Positions 46,338-58,967 of a DNA stretch of 64,000 nucleotides are shown piece by piece. Origin of the DNA: Orientallactaga sibirica (taxonomy: Eukaryota > Chordata > Mammalia > Rodentia > Dipodidae); contig JAEOAD010000018.1 in NCBI GenBank assembly GCA_036365145.1, positions 7,582,001 to 7,646,000 on the forward strand, given 5' to 3'. Under the pieces are notes generated by a model. It did no database searches and was not told the DNA's origin. It saw nothing but the letters and a program-made list of their open reading frames with translations. Both the position numbers and the translations under genes were made by a program. Within the stretch, counting starts at the first letter, position 1; every line of letters starts with the position of its first letter.

Positions 46338-47895
46338 AATCTGCCTGAGATGCTGACATACCTAATAAGCTTCTGGAGGACCAGACAATAGGGAGGGTTG
46401 GGTAGGAGGGGAAGGTAAGGGGGGCACAAAACTGGACCCAAATGGAAATGGCACGATAACATCCTTTATCCTGAAAGACAGAATAAAAGCTTGAACCTTC
46501 ATCAAGTCCTTATAGGGAACACTTGATTCACAGGGCCTTGGAGAGGGTATGATGAAGACTAACCTTAAGCTTCTCATGCTTCTCTCTCTCTCCCCTCTTC
46601 TCTCATTCTCTTTTTTTAAATATTTTTTTATTTTTTATTTTTATTTTTTGGAGAGAGACACAGAGAGAGACAGAGAGAGACAGAGGAAAACAGAGATGGG
46701 CATTCCAACAGTGTCTCAGCTGCTGAGATTAGAACCAGCGTTCTTAGGCTTAGGAGGCAGGCACCTTAACCACTAAGCCATCTCTCCAGCCCTCATTCTC
46801 TTTTATATTACCCTTTTTCTTCCTTCTTTTCCCTTGGCACTGGCCTGTAACTCCCAGTACCAGCATGTTGTTAACATCAACAATGAGCTGTTGATCAGAG
46901 AGACCTACAAGGTTTCCCAAAAGAAGACAGATTTCTGACAGAGTAATTGATGACCTGCCAAAGATTAATGGTAAGACCCTACTGCTGAAGACACCATATG
47001 CTGTTGGTACAGAACATGGAGTGATGGCTGGGATCTGGAAGAGAGACAGTCCCCAGACAGTTAGTTTGTCTAGTGCCAGAAAGTGCTGTGAGAGCAACTG
47101 GGGAAAAGTGACCAACAACTGTCCAAGCAACATGTGATCTAAGCTTCTCAGCAGTAAGCAATCTGATGTGATGCTCACACAAGGGCAATAGTAGCACACA
47201 GCCACAGTGTGTAACCAACTGCTCTTGATTTGGCTAACATATCTGCTCAGTGGAATGGAACCCATAGCTGGGACCGGGAAACAAGTCAGAACCATATCCA
47301 AAAAATTAGGTTGCTCTCCAATATCAAGCTCCCACCACCTATGAAATTCTCTCTAAAATAATAATGGTTATCCCATTTATCTGGTGCTGAACTCTCTCTC
47401 CATTGCAGAATTTGCTTCTCTTTTTCAGATGGATGTAGAACCTGAGGAGAGAATCAGCCCATCGCACCTCACCAGAGGCCCAGCTGAAACCATAGAGTAA
47501 TGGGGGAAATGAGCAAGAGTGCTGCTTTCTTGATGAACCTAGTATCAGCACAAGCATGAAGGAAATAGACACAGAGAACACTCAACTCCTACCAAATCAG
47601 ATATCCAGAGACACAGAGGCTCCCTAGACCTCATCACTGAAGTAGACCTAGAACAATCTCAACATGACTCAGGGAAATTTGTGGAAGAATGGAGGGAAAG
47701 ATTGTTTGAGACACAAGTTGGGACATTATGCACAGAGACATTGTCTCTTCCCCATAACTGATGGTTCCCTGACAATGCACTACCCATATTTCCCAGTGAG
47801 GAGATTCCCTTCAGAGGGGGGAAGACAGGGAGGAGGCTAACAATGGTACCAGCATGATTGTATACACACTATCTACATAACTAATAAAAAATAAC
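46338..47895 (+). other. L1 3'UTR with donor- and acceptor-like blocks
   Basis: About 1.38 kb without the SINE at 46615-46791. Donor-like atg|gtaagaccc has its GT at 46971-46972; acceptor-like cttctctttttcag has its AG at 47427-47428. The 3' end is tgtatacacactatctacat ... aataaaaaataa. Confidence 0.78.
46615..46791 (-). mobile_element. tRNA-type SINE in the L1 3'UTR
   Basis: The minus strand starts gggctggagagatggcttag and carries the 'ctgctgagattagaaccagcg' variant shared with 27165-27475, but lacks the middle of the body. Target-site duplication ctcattctctttt at 46602-46614 and 46792-46804 is exact. Confidence 0.93.
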
Positions 47896-47908
47896 CCTTC
47901 AGTTCCTT

Positions 47909-50175
47909 AACCTAATTAACTATAAAATGAACTAATGTGAAGACTGATAAATCATAAAATGTGATCAACAGAAAATCCTGTTTAAATGAATTGTATTGCT
48001 CCATTCAAAAGGAGGCCTAGCTTAATGGCAGATGAGCCATGTTAGGACTGCCACTAGTAGCACCCTGGGCTTTCTTTTGTTATAACTTACCTCATAAAGA
48101 CCAAGGTGGTTGTGCTATAGTTGCATTGTTGACATTTCCAGAATTAATTGTAAGGAATCTGAGAAGACTCAAAAAGAACCTTCATCACAGAAGGCATTAA
48201 ATAAACAGAAGAACTGATTCTAGTGGACACAGAAAAAAATAGATTTCGTTTAGACACTGTCTGCAAAGGCTAGATAAGGGAGCAAGAGATTATACTTGTT
48301 CTGGAAAAATGGAGTATCTCATGCATCAGTTTTAATTTTATCTAAAATCTAAAAGTTTCAATGAATAAAAAAACCTCTTGAAATTCTTTTTTGTTAACTA
48401 TGAACTTAATTTTAAAGCCTTCCATTCTCTAGTTCAATATTAAATCATGTTTTAACCCATGTTTCTATGAAATATCTTCTAGAAACTCATAAACAGATTC
48501 TCCTCAGAAGAATTCTAGCAAACATGTTGAAATCCATGTCTAATCTTTGTTTGGTAGCTGATAACTGGTGATGGTCAGAAGACATATCACAAAGCTTTCC
48601 TCTGGAACCAACCTCAAATAATCACTCAGTGTTCAAAGGCAATAGGTATTAATGCTTATACATATGGTATTAATTCTACATTAATTCTGTCAAAAGTGAT
48701 ATCATAGTTAGAAAGTCCAAATGATGACATCACTAAAACAACTTGGTTTCATGAGCATGGGACTGGCCAGTGCCAAAATCCAGTTCAATCTATTCATCTG
48801 TCCATTCTGTCAAGTTCAGTTTAATTAGTTCATGGCCTCATAATGAACAAGAGACTGGCTCTCTGTACAATTGCCAGAGCCTTTGCTAGTCTCTTCAACT
48901 TCAGAGCCAAGTGCTTATACTGCTTTGCCCAATTTATACCTTTGCCTATAATTACTAGTCCCCAAGGTGTGATTGTTCTTTTTCATATGAGTTTGTGCAG
49001 CTGCCAACATGAAGTTGTAAATAAATTGTAATACCATTGCTATGAGGTGTATAAATCCCACAGCTCATATCCAGAGCCTTGTATAATAAACTCAAGTAAA
49101 CATTCCATTTCCTGCAAGTGATTGTGGTCTGTGACTAGATTTAGAAAACAGAGCAGTGAGTCATCTTTCTTTAATGAGTCGTTGAAAACAAAGTTGAATC
49201 CCATGAAACCAAAACCTGTCCTTGACAAAAACAAATAGATTATTTGTCAAATACATTCCAAAGGGAGATATAATTTTTTTGTAGCTTATGATCTGAAATC
49301 CATTTTTGTAGTGACATGGAGATTAAACATATCAGCCTCACTCTTAGCAGCCTCCACCACCAATGAAATAGAAGAAATAAGTGTTCTAATAAGGGAAGAA
49401 GAAATTTGCTATTGGGGAAAGAATGAGAAAATCAAATGTAGGGAAATTCAGTTTGTTATTTACATGAACTTGTAAATAAATTGAAACTTCTGTAAATAAC
49501 ATAGGACCTCCATGCCTCAGTGTCTTCTGTCTTCTACTCTAACTTGTAACAATCTGTATACCAAGCAGAACTGATATGATCAGCAAATTGGATAATTAAA
49601 TGTAAAGAGCCCACCAACATCCTGTCCAATAGTAAGTGATATACAAAATGGTCAGTTTTTCCATCCTTTTCTTTGTAACGGACAGAACACTTACTGTACC
49701 TGGCCTCCTGTGGACCAACTTTGAGCCACTAGATGGGATGTGCTGCACCTGAAAAGCAAGCCATAATTTTCCCTTATCACTGTTCTCTAGCAATGCTATT
49801 GATTTAGATACCATCATAAGTAAAAGGTGATTGAAACTTCAAAAATGATACTTTTACCTTTATAATTCAGAGGTGTCTAAAATTCATTAATTTGATTGGA
49901 ATGTTTCTCAATTCATTTTATAAAAATGGTCCATTGTTTCTTTTCCTTATTGCATTGTAATTGGACTTCAAATAATAGAAAACATCTTATTAGAATTCTA
50001 TCTTTGGAACTCAGAGAGACTAGGACTTCAAATTTAGCATAGAATAAATTACAAATCTGAGCATAGTCATCCAAGAAGCAATCACTGATTGAAGCAATCA
50101 CTGATTGGTGTAACTGCATGGTCAGTAATACCTCCAATGTTATAGTGAAAGATAAATCAACATGAACAATTCAAG

Positions 50176-50179
<4 letters not shown>
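47909..50179. other. Unique DNA
   Basis: About 2.3 kb without a recognisable gene or repeat. Small frames (for example 48843-49031) have no motif. A direct repeat of 'caatcactgattg' lies at 50078-50106. Confidence 0.5.

Positions 50180-50248
<69 letters not shown>
50180..50248 (+). repeat. Compound (CT)n(GT)n microsatellite
   Basis: CT units at 50181-50214 pass directly into GT units to 50248. It sits at the low-coordinate edge of a B4-like SINE and was probably seeded by it. Confidence 0.95.
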
Positions 50249-50250
<2 letters not shown>

Positions 50251-50465
50251 GTCAGAGGACAACCTTGGGGTGCGGGTCCTTTCCTTCTACCAACTTTGAG
50301 ACAGGGTCTCTCTTCTTGTTTTTCCACCGGGAAGGACATTCTAGCTGGCCCATGAGCTTCAGGATGCTCTTGCTCCAAATCACATTGCCATAGGCAATCT
50401 GAGATTATAAATGTGTGGGGCACTTTGTGTCTGGCTGGGAATTGAATTAGGGTCAGCATGCTTGC
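50249..50465 (-). repeat. B4-like SINE
   Basis: Reversed B1 block tttgagacagggtctctctt, then 'gattataaatgtgtggggcac' and the tRNA-like end ggaattgaattagggtcagc. B4 organisation on the minus strand, old. Confidence 0.65.
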
Positions 50466-50689
50466 TGAGTATTGTATAATAAAATCCACAAAATTGAAAT
50501 ATTCTTTCCTGGAGGATTAAAGAAGTCAAGTCTGGAAGAACTAAAATTTAAAAGGTCACACAACCATTTCCCAAGGTTATAGTAAACAACTGTTGAGGGG
50601 CAAACTCTGACAAGAGTTGTGTAGCAATTTTTTTTAAATTGAAACATACCTTGCTGGATGCAAGAGGACATTTAGGGGTCAATAAGTCT

Positions 50690-50998
50690 GAAAATAAGTT
50701 GCAACCCCCCTTCTTAAGATTATAAAGGTTAAAAAACTACTTAGTGGGAAGACTCTCCACCTGGCCAAGTTACCTGCAGGTTTGAAGTGTGCTTCAAAGA
50801 TGCAGCCTCCATGAGTTGTCACCTATGCTGGGGTAAGCTTTTCAGTGATGCAGATGCCTGTGAATCACTAATGGTCCTGTAAGAAACTCCTCACCTCAAT
50901 AAACTCACTGGTTGACCAAAACTGGTTTGGGGAATTGAAATTTAGTCTGGTGTCTAAGCCCTATCTGAGGTGAATAGGTGGGCAAAAGTTTCCTGCAA
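50690..50998 (+). repeat. ERVL/MT2-like LTR
   Basis: Contains cttcaaagatgcagcctcca, 'tcacctatgctggggtaagc', 'cttttcagtgatg', then tcaataaactcactggttga, and ends near tttcctgcaa. Homologous in the same order to 41395-41882. Confidence 0.6.
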
Positions 50999-50999
50999 T

Positions 51000-51639
51000 A
51001 CAGAGAAAGCACTTTTAACCACTGAGCCATTTTCCCAGTCCTCAAATCAAGCTTTGATGTGGCAACAACCACTCATTGTCAAACATACATCATTTCTTCA
51101 ATAATTCCCAGACTCCATTGCAATTAGTTTGAGAACATTTAAGGAGCTCTGGCCAGTGGATCATTATCAAAACTGTTATATATTACTTCAATTTCAGACA
51201 ATTGAGAGTCCATGCAGCTCTCCTACCTCTGTCATTAGCTACAGAGACTCTAGGAAATATATTCCAGATGACATTAGTACAGGATGGAGAGAACCAATTG
51301 ATCTTCATAGAACTATGTACCAGTGAAGAATTAAATGTTATAATGGCAATATGAATAGTCAGGATACAGGGGTTGTTTATTAGAGTATTTCTTGACAGTT
51401 ACCTATGATTTTGTGTGTGTGTGTGTGAAACTATGTTTCAAGAGTTCACTTTGTGTTCTAGAAAGATTATCCAGAGCTTCCAAGACTACTTTAATTCCTG
51501 GGTAAAAATGAACCACATTTACAGTTGTTAGGCCTCCAACAACTGTTTTCCATGTATAGTTTCCATGGGAAAGTCACCACAGGATCTTGGAGTGACTACT
51601 GCATTCACCACTTCTAGGACTTATTATGTCACTACCATG
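51000..51639. other. Unique-looking DNA
   Basis: A short (GT)n at 51411-51427; nothing else recognised. Confidence 0.45.
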
Positions 51640-52010
51640 TCTGTGTTTTTGCCACAAATTAAATGGCATGAAACAACCAGAATTTATTTCCTCGCAGTTT
51701 AGGAGTCAGGAGTTCAAACTCAAGGTGTTACCAGACTGCCTTCTTTTTGAGGATTCTAGGGTTTGAGAAACCTTGCCTCTTTGCTTCTGGAGGCTGATAG
51801 TGTACCCTGACTCTTATCCTACTTATCTATACTTTCATCCTCACATTGCTTCTCCTCTATGTTCTTTTTATAAGGACATTTAACACTAGAAATGGGCTGA
51901 AGAAGATAATTCAGAATGATCTCTTCACCCCAAGATTTTAAACTTACTTAGAAATACCCAAACCCTTTTCCCACAATAAGATAAAATTCGTTGGTTCCTG
52001 GAATTTGGAT
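51640..52010 (-). repeat. Ancient MLT1-type LTR
   Basis: The plus strand shows the reversed LTR: 'gccacaaattaaatggcatgaaacaaccag' (partial), atttatttcctcgcagttta, 'cttctggaggctgatag', 'ctttttataaggacatttaac'. This is the mammalian MLT1 pattern (ERVL-MaLR). Interrupted at its end by a B1. Confidence 0.7.
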
Positions 52011-52020
52011 TAATATGTCT

Positions 52021-52189
52021 TTTTTTTTTTTTTTGGTTTTGTTTTGAGGTAGGGTCTTGCTCTAGCTCAGGATGACCTGGAATTCACTATGTAGTCTCAG
52101 GGTGGCCTCAAACTCATGGCAATCCTCCTACCACTGCCTCCCAAGTGCTCAAGTGCTGGGATTATAGGTGTGCACCACCATTCCTGGCA
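52021..52189 (-). mobile_element. B1-type SINE
   Basis: Reversed B1 with T-tail at the low-coordinate side: ttgaggtagggtcttgctct, 'gaattcactatgtagtctcag', 'gctgggattataggtgtgcac'. Duplication ttaatatgtcttt / ttaatatatgtcttt flanks it, differing by an inserted 'at'. Confidence 0.9.
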
Positions 52190-52194
52190 ATTAA

Positions 52195-52781
52195 TATATG
52201 TCTTTTTAAGATTAATTTTAGACCTACTAAAGTGTATTATATATTAAGATGAGCAACCAGAGCTCTTACTCCATTTGTGTTATCCTTTGACCATAGGTCC
52301 TGAAAAATGTTTAGTTACATAAGATATCAGTGATTCCTTTAGTTTCTTGTTAGTAGTATTTCACATTTTCCAAAGACTCTGCATAGTCCATGGGAAGACA
52401 TTCCTTCACCATGAAGGCAATTTAGTGCCTCATTCACACATGCTGCTTGCTATCTCATATGACAGTCTGTGGATACTACATCAGGCCTTTGGTGTCTAGA
52501 AATACTCAAATAGAAACTCAATCATTGATCTTAGAGTTACCTATTTTGCCTCTCTTTTCCACCCCAACAGAACCTCTCAGCTGTCAGTATCACCAGTGCT
52601 TAGATCAGAACAGAATTCATGCATTACACATATGCCTGAAAATTGTCCAAAGTCCCTGCCATTTGTGCTCACATTTAAGGTTGCTTGCACAGCTGCTGTT
52701 AGCCTTGACCATGTAGACAAAAACAACTCTGCTATCAGCTTCCACAGAAGCAGTAATATTAGACAAATAAAAGGTTGGTGG
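52195..52781. other. Unique-looking DNA
   Basis: Nothing recognised. Ends with gttggtgg (52774-52781), a possible target-site duplication for the next L1. Confidence 0.45.
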
Positions 52782-55160
52782 AAAAATATTTATTGGAGAA
52801 AAGATAGCCTCTTCAACAAGTGGTGCTGGGAAAACTGGATATCTGTATGTAAAAGGATAAAAATAGATTCTTGTCTCTCTCCATGCACAAGAGTCAAGTC
52901 CAAATGGACCAGGGACCTTAACATCAGACCTGAAACTCTGAAACTGCTAGAGGAAAGGGTAGGGGAAAACCCTTCAACATATTGGATAGTCAAGGACTTT
53001 CTGAATATAACCCCAATTGCTCAAGGAATAAAACCACTAATCAACCACTAGATCTCATGAAATTACAAAGCTTTTGTACAACAAAGGACAGTGTAAATAG
53101 AGCAAAGAGACAACCTACAGAATGGGAGAAAATCTTTGCCAGCTATACATATGACAGAAGATTAATATCCAGAATATACAAAGAACTCAAAAAACAGAAC
53201 AATAAGAAATCAAACAACCCAGTTAAAAAAATGGGCTATGGAACTAAATAGAGTGTTCTCAGAAGAAGAAATACAGATGGCATATAAACATCTAAAAAAG
53301 TGTTCCACATCCTTAGCCACCAGGGAAATGCAAATTAAAGCCACTTTGAGATTCCATCTCACTCCTGTCTGAATGGCTACCATCAAGAAAACAAATGACA
53401 ATAAGTGTTGGCGTGGATGCAGATAAAGAGGAACACTTCTACACTGTTAAGGGGAATGTAATCTGGTCCAGCCATTGTGGAAATCAGTGTGGGGTTCTTG
53501 AGATAGCTAAAAATAGATTTACTATATGATCCAGCTATACCACTCCTAGGCATATACCCAAAGGACTCTTCTCACTACCTTAGAGATACTTGCACAACCA
53601 TGTTTATTGCTGCTCTATTCACAATAGCTAGGAAATGGAACCAGCCTAGATGTCCCTCCTCAGATGAATGGATAATAAAGATGTGGTACAGTTACACAAT
53701 GGAGTTCTATTCAGTGGTAAAAAATAATTGAAATTATGAAATTTGCAGAGAAATGGATGGATCTGGAAAGAATTATACTAAGTGAGGTAACCCAGGCTCA
53801 GAAAGCCAAATATCACATGTTCTTTCTCATATGGATCCTAGCTACAAATGTATAGACTTGTGTGTGAACTGGAACCAAAAATCGGTACCAGAAGCCAGTA
53901 AGCTGGTAAAAGGCTATAAGGGAAGGAGGAGAGGGAAGGACTTAAGTGGATGGTATTGTACATATGTAAGTAGAAGAACAGATTACAGGGAGGGGAAAGG
54001 CCTAAGTGAGGCCATGAGAAGAGAATGCATAAAAGAAGGGCAGGGGGTGGGTCAATCAAAATTCAAGATAGTCTGAATAAGACTTATGTAAACCTACTTT
54101 TTTGAATAATGACACATCCAGAAGCTATAGACTATTACTAGAAAATTTTCAGTGCCTGTGATGGGATACCTTCCAGTGAGTTGTTGGCCTAGGAGGTCCC
54201 AGTACCCTCCAAAACATTAAGGGCTATTGCCAAGGCCTTTGGTTTCCCTTGAGAAACAGATGGTAAGACCCTATTGCTGAAGACATCTCTTGCCCGAGAG
54301 GCAAGGTCACTGAGAAAGCAAACTGGTGCTGAGCAAAAAGCCTTCTCCCTGTAGACCAGCCAACTGAAAGCTGGAAAAAGCTGCACTGCATTCAGCCCTA
54401 TGGGAGACAGAAGTCATCAGTAGTGAAAAAGGTGGACACTGGAAAACTCAAGTTTAGCCAGACAGGCCCAATGACTGAGCAGGTGCAAGAGTGGCACGTT
54501 TGCTCTTGGGGTAACCAACTGCTCCATAATTGGACTGAAGGGTCTCTCTATGGGAAGGAATAAATGCCTGATACTGAAAAAGCTAAGCAAAAGTTTATGG
54601 CAGGGGAGGTCATGAGCCTTAGGGGTATAAAGCCTGCTCTTGTCTGGCTAAATGTATATATTATTCCCACCAAACTGCCCTGAAAGTATTACACTTAATG
54701 TTCATATTCACATTTTAATGCTACTCTCACTTCTGGTTAGAGAAGCTTCTCTTTTCAGATGGTGATGACCACTGGGATGACCCAAAAGGCAACATAGTGC
54801 TGAGAAGAAGGGATAGAGGAGTGTCCAGCACTGAAACATCTCTATCACATCCTCCAAAGCTCAGGGTCCATTGCAGAAGAGGGAGTGGAAAGAATGTAAG
54901 AGCCAAAGGAAGGGTATGACGCCTTACGATGTAACTGTCCAGACAGAAATTGGCCTCAATATCCATGACCTTGCAGTGCCTAGCAATACCTTCGGAAGAC
55001 CCTCATAATAGAAGAAAAAGATGATGACATCAAATTAAAAGAGAGACTAATGGAGAGAGGGAGGGGATATGACGGAGAATAGAGTTCTGAAGAGGAATGG
55101 GAGGAGGGGGGAATATCATGTTTTTTTGTATGTAAGTATAGAAGTTGTCAGTAAAAAAAA
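52782..55160 (+). mobile_element. 5'-truncated L1: ORF2 C-terminus and full 3'UTR
   Basis: The ORF2 C-terminal third runs from 52790 to about 53855 ([20 protein letters not shown], '[18 protein letters not shown]', '[20 protein letters not shown]') with few lesions, so it is one of the younger copies. The 3'UTR follows, with donor-like atg|gtaagaccc (GT 54263-54264) and acceptor-like cttctcttttcag (AG 54757-54758), to an A-run at 55154-55162. gttggtgg at 52774-52781 and 55405-55412 may be its target-site duplication, with a SINE inserted at its tail. Confidence 0.88.
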
Positions 55161-55163
55161 ATA

Positions 55164-55398
55164 GATGGGGCTGTAGAGATGGCTTAGTGGCTGAGGCATT
55201 TTCTGTGAAGCCTAAGGATCCCGGTTCCATTCTCCAGGTCCCACATAGGCCAAAGGCACAAGGGTGCACATGTGTCTGCAGTTCGTTTGCAGTGGTTAGA
55301 GGCCTTGGTGCTCCCATTCTCACTTTCTCTCTTTCCCTTTCTCTGTCTCTAATAAATAAATCAAATAAAATAAATTTTAAAATATTTTTAAAAATCAA
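55164..55398 (+). mobile_element. tRNA-type SINE in an L1 tail
   Basis: Head gggctgtagagatggcttag, 'ggttccattctccaggtccc', a CT-rich body and a taataaataaatcaaataaa tail. Inserted in or next to the poly(A) of the preceding L1. Confidence 0.88.
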
Positions 55399-55412
55399 AA
55401 AAATGTTGGTGG

Positions 55413-56375
55413 GAGAATGATAAAAGTGGGATACTTTCCAGTGGGTTGTTGGAGCTCCCTGATGCCCCTAAAACATTATAGGCCACCAGAACTAGATGTT
55501 AAGACCTTTGCTAAAGACTCCACATGCTTGAGCTGCAGTTCATTGAGAAATCAAGCTACAGCTGAGCTGGAAATCTTCTCCATATGAGAAAGCTGGAAGA
55601 ATTATGCTGTATGTAGCCTTTTGGGAGAGAGAAGTCATCAGTAGTATTAAGTAGCAGTGGATCCTGCAAGCCTCAATATTTGAAGCCAGGCCAAATATGC
55701 CAACTGGTGCAATAGAGTCATGCCTGCTATGGGGGTATAATTTATTTTTTCTAATTGGATGAGAGGCCTGCTCCATGGGAGAGAATACATGCCTGATACT
55801 GAAACCTTAGTCAAAAACGTATGGCTTGGGAAGTGAAGAACCACAGGGGAGTAGCACCTGCTACTGCCTTGCTCAATACATATATTATGCCCAACAAACT
55901 GTCTTCTAAGCACTTTTTAATGTTTATACCTGTATTTTAATGCTTTCATTTGGTTAGAGAAGCTTCTTTTTTTCAGATAGCAGTGACCATTGGGATGACT
56001 CAAAAGTCCCCATAGTGCTGAGAAGTGACAGTGGAATGTTTGGCACTGAGACATCTCTATCACACCCTCCAATGCTCAGGGTACATTGCAGAAGAGGTGG
56101 CAGAAAGAATGTAAGAGCCAAAGGAAGGGTAGGCCTGCTTACAATGTACTCTTCAGACACAAAATGGCCTTGACATTCATAATCTCACAGTACATGACAC
56201 TACCTACACAAGACCTTCATAATAAGAGGAAAAGATGGTGATATCAATATAGAAGACAGACTACTTGGAAAGAAGAAAGATTCAATGGAAGGTGGATTTG
56301 AAAGAGGGATAGTGAGGGTGGTGGAAAGATTATCATGGTTTATTGTGTGTACTTTGGGAAGCTATCAATAAAAAG
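55413..56375 (+). mobile_element. Second L1 3'UTR, same strand, no ORF2
   Basis: It parallels 54150-55150 block by block: ttccagtgggttgttgg, 'gaagtcatcagtagtatt', 'gaatacatgcctgatactgaaa', acceptor-like cttctttttttcag (AG 55975-55976) and 'gaatgtaagagccaaaggaagggta'. The donor-like GT is changed to TT (55499-55500). It ends in aataaaaagagag. More diverged than its neighbour. Confidence 0.85.
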
Positions 56376-56996
56376 AGAGAAAGATTCTCCAAAAGAATAT
56401 AATAGAAATAAAAATGAAATATCTGAATTAAAAGGCTCCCAAGAAAGCTTCACCAGCAGAATAGACTGTACGGAGAACAGATATCAGGGAGTGAGGACAA
56501 GACAGAGGAAACAGATCAGAAGGCCAAAGTCAATGACAAATTCAAAAAAATGTATAACCAGAACATGAGGAAACGTGGGACACCTTAAGATGACCAAATA
56601 TTTGAGTCATGGGTATAGAAGTGTAGAAGAAGGGGAAGAACTACAGACCAAAGCAGAGAATATCTTCAATAAAATGATAGAGGAAAAATTTCCAAATCTT
56701 AGGAAACTGTTCCATCCAGGCATAAGAGACACACAGAACACCAGATCAACAGGATCAAAGAAGGATGCATGGCATATTATAGTTAAAGCAGTAAACATAG
56801 AATACAAAAAGAGAAAAACAACTTACAAAAGTTTCAATGGAAACTCTAAAAGTAAGAAAGGCTTGGAATGCAGGATTTCAAAATTTGAAAGACCATGACT
56901 GTCAACTCAAACTATTGTGTCCAGAGAAATTATCCTGCATAGTAGAAGGTGAAAGAAAAAGTTTCAATGATAAAATACAGGAACAAATTAAAGTTT
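56376..56996 (+). pseudogene. L1 ORF1 middle and C-terminal part
   Basis: Coiled-coil end (NEISELKGSQESFTSRI), a frame with IFNKMIEEKFPNLRK, then 'RLGMQDFKI' and 'QRNYPA' pieces of the C-terminal domain, in three frames. It ends abruptly at about 56996 inside the C-terminal domain, where LTR-retrotransposon-like sequence begins. Confidence 0.8.
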
Positions 56997-57667
56997 TAGG
57001 TGGGAGGCAGCAGCCCAACTCAACTACAATCAATTGAGAGATTACCAGCATTGACAGAGGGCCAGATGTTTTGCAGTGGGACAGTAGGAAGAATGCTGGA
57101 GTTTTCCTGCTTTTTAAAATCAGCTTTATTACCCACTGGATTAACAAATTTGACAGCCCACCTTGTACTATGGGAGGATAAAAATGCAGGAAAGAAGGGG
57201 GTCATTGGATTTGCAATATAGTTTGTTGTTTGGATATGGACAATGTGAGGCAGGGTAACTGGAGAATCTGTAAGAATGCCACATGAAGCCATGAGGATGA
57301 ACCATGCATTTCAGGGGAATCACCAGAATTTTGGAGTTGCCAGAACTATAGAATGGCCAATAAGTAGAATTTTACCTGGGCTGTGAGGGGTGGAATTGGA
57401 ACACCAGAATCTTCAACACTGGTTATATGTGTGGGATTTGGAACTAGAGAATTTGTTTGTCCTGTTTGTTTCAGATTTTACATTGGATCAGTCTTTCCTT
57501 GCTATGCACAATGCATTTTTTTTTTTTGCAGTGTGCCTGTTTACTCTGTACTATTATGTGTAATTTAAATTGTGTTTTAATTTTTCAGGCTTAAAATTAG
57601 GAGACTATCTTGAGTCTGAGAGAAGACCCTGGATTTTGGACTTTTGAACAGTGTTAGCACTGATTAC
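56997..57667 (+). mobile_element. MaLR-like internal region, left part
   Basis: Non-L1 sequence containing 'cagtgggacagtaggaagaatgctgg' (partial), 'gatttgcaatatagtttgttg', a T-run (57517-57527) and 'gagaccctggattttggact'. It has no pol-like frame. Its continuation 'gggactggatacattttaca' at 60901, next to an LTR, supports a MaLR internal region. It is split by an L1 and a SINE. Inference, not certain. Confidence 0.5.
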
Positions 57668-57678
57668 AAATACGGATT

Positions 57679-57895
57679 CATGGCTGGAGAGATGGCTTAG
57701 CAGTTAAGACACTTGCCTGCAAAGCCTAAGGACCCATGTTTGATTCCTTAGTACCCACATAAGCCAGATACACAAGGTGGCACATGCATTTGGAGTTCAT
57801 TTTGAGTGGTTTGAGGCCATGGTACACCCATTCTCTTTCTCTCTATCTATCTCCCTTCCTCTCTCTCTCTAATAAATAAATAAAAGTACTTTTTA
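57679..57895 (+). mobile_element. tRNA-type SINE
   Basis: Head catggctggagagatggctt, box-B-like tttgattcct, CT-rich body and a taataaataaataaaa tail. Target-site duplication aaatacggatt / aaatacagatt (57668-57678 and 57896-57906). Confidence 0.92.
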
Positions 57896-58967
57896 AAATA
57901 CAGATTAAATGCAACTCTAATCATCCAGCAACATTTTTCACAGAGTTAGAAAAAGCAGTATCAAAATTCATACAGAAGCACAGAAGGCCTCAGATAGTCA
58001 AAAATGTACTCAGCAAAAGGAACACTTCTGGTTGTATCACCATACCTGATTGCAAAGTACATTATAAGGCAATAGTAATAAAAACAGCAAGTTATTGGCA
58101 TAAAACATGCACATTGATCAATAGAAAAGAATTAAAAATTCAGGTATGAGCTTGAGTAACGACAGCTACTTGACCTTTGACAAGAGGCCAAAAGTGCTCA
58201 GTGGAGAAAAGACTGCATCTTCAACAAATGGTGGTGGAGAAATTGGAGAGCCAAGTGTATCAGATTGAATTTAGACCCCCTCCTCTCACCTTTTGCTAAA
58301 ATCAACTCCACATGAATCAAGGACCTCAATATATGACCTGAGACTCTAAATTAATTAGAAGAGAAGGTAGGGAGAACATTCCAAGATATAGGCATATAGA
58401 AAGACTTTCTGTACAAGATTCTAGTAGCCCAGGAAATTAGGTAAACACTCAACAACTGGGATCTCAGAAAAATAAAAGAAGTTATTGCATAGATAAGGAA
58501 ATTATCAACAGAATCAATAGATAACCTACTGAATGGGAGAAAATCTTCACTGACAATACTGATGACAATGGTTTAATATCTAGACTCTACAAAGGACTCA
58601 AAAATCTACACAATAAAAAAAATCAAGTAACTCACTATAAAAATGAGGCAGGGAATTGAACAGAAAGTTCTCAAAGAAGAAATATAAATGACTATTAAAC
58701 AACCTAAAGAAATGTTCAACATCACTACTCATCAGGGAAATACAAATTCTATCTCACTGTAGTCAGAATGGCAAACATAAAAAAAATCAAATGAGAGCAC
58801 AAGCTGGTGGGGACGTGGGGAAAGAGGAAGCCTCATTCACAGCTACTATGAAATAAGTATGGAGACTTCTCAATGACTGAAAATAGAACTACCACTAGAT
58901 CCAGCTATTCCTCTTTGGGGCATACACCCTAAAGACTATTATGTACCACAGAGACACTTGTTCAACC

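Larger units (their letters stand above)
43002..47895 (+). mobile_element. L1 retrotransposon with exact 13-bp duplication and two internal deletions
   Basis: Flanked by ccttcagttcctt at 42989-43001 and 47896-47908. It begins ggacttccagtcaagatgg, an intact L1 5' end, and finishes with aataaaaaataa. Inside, ORF1 jumps into the ORF2 endonuclease (about 44066) and that jumps to the region after the RT catalytic site (about 44372). Two later SINEs sit in it. The length without SINEs is about 4.46 kb, where a full copy of this lineage would be about 7 kb. Confidence 0.93.

Noticed and set aside
54263..54758. Calling the GT-AG interval an established intron
   Set aside because: The blocks are suggestive, but no spliced product can be seen in the window; kept as a finding only.
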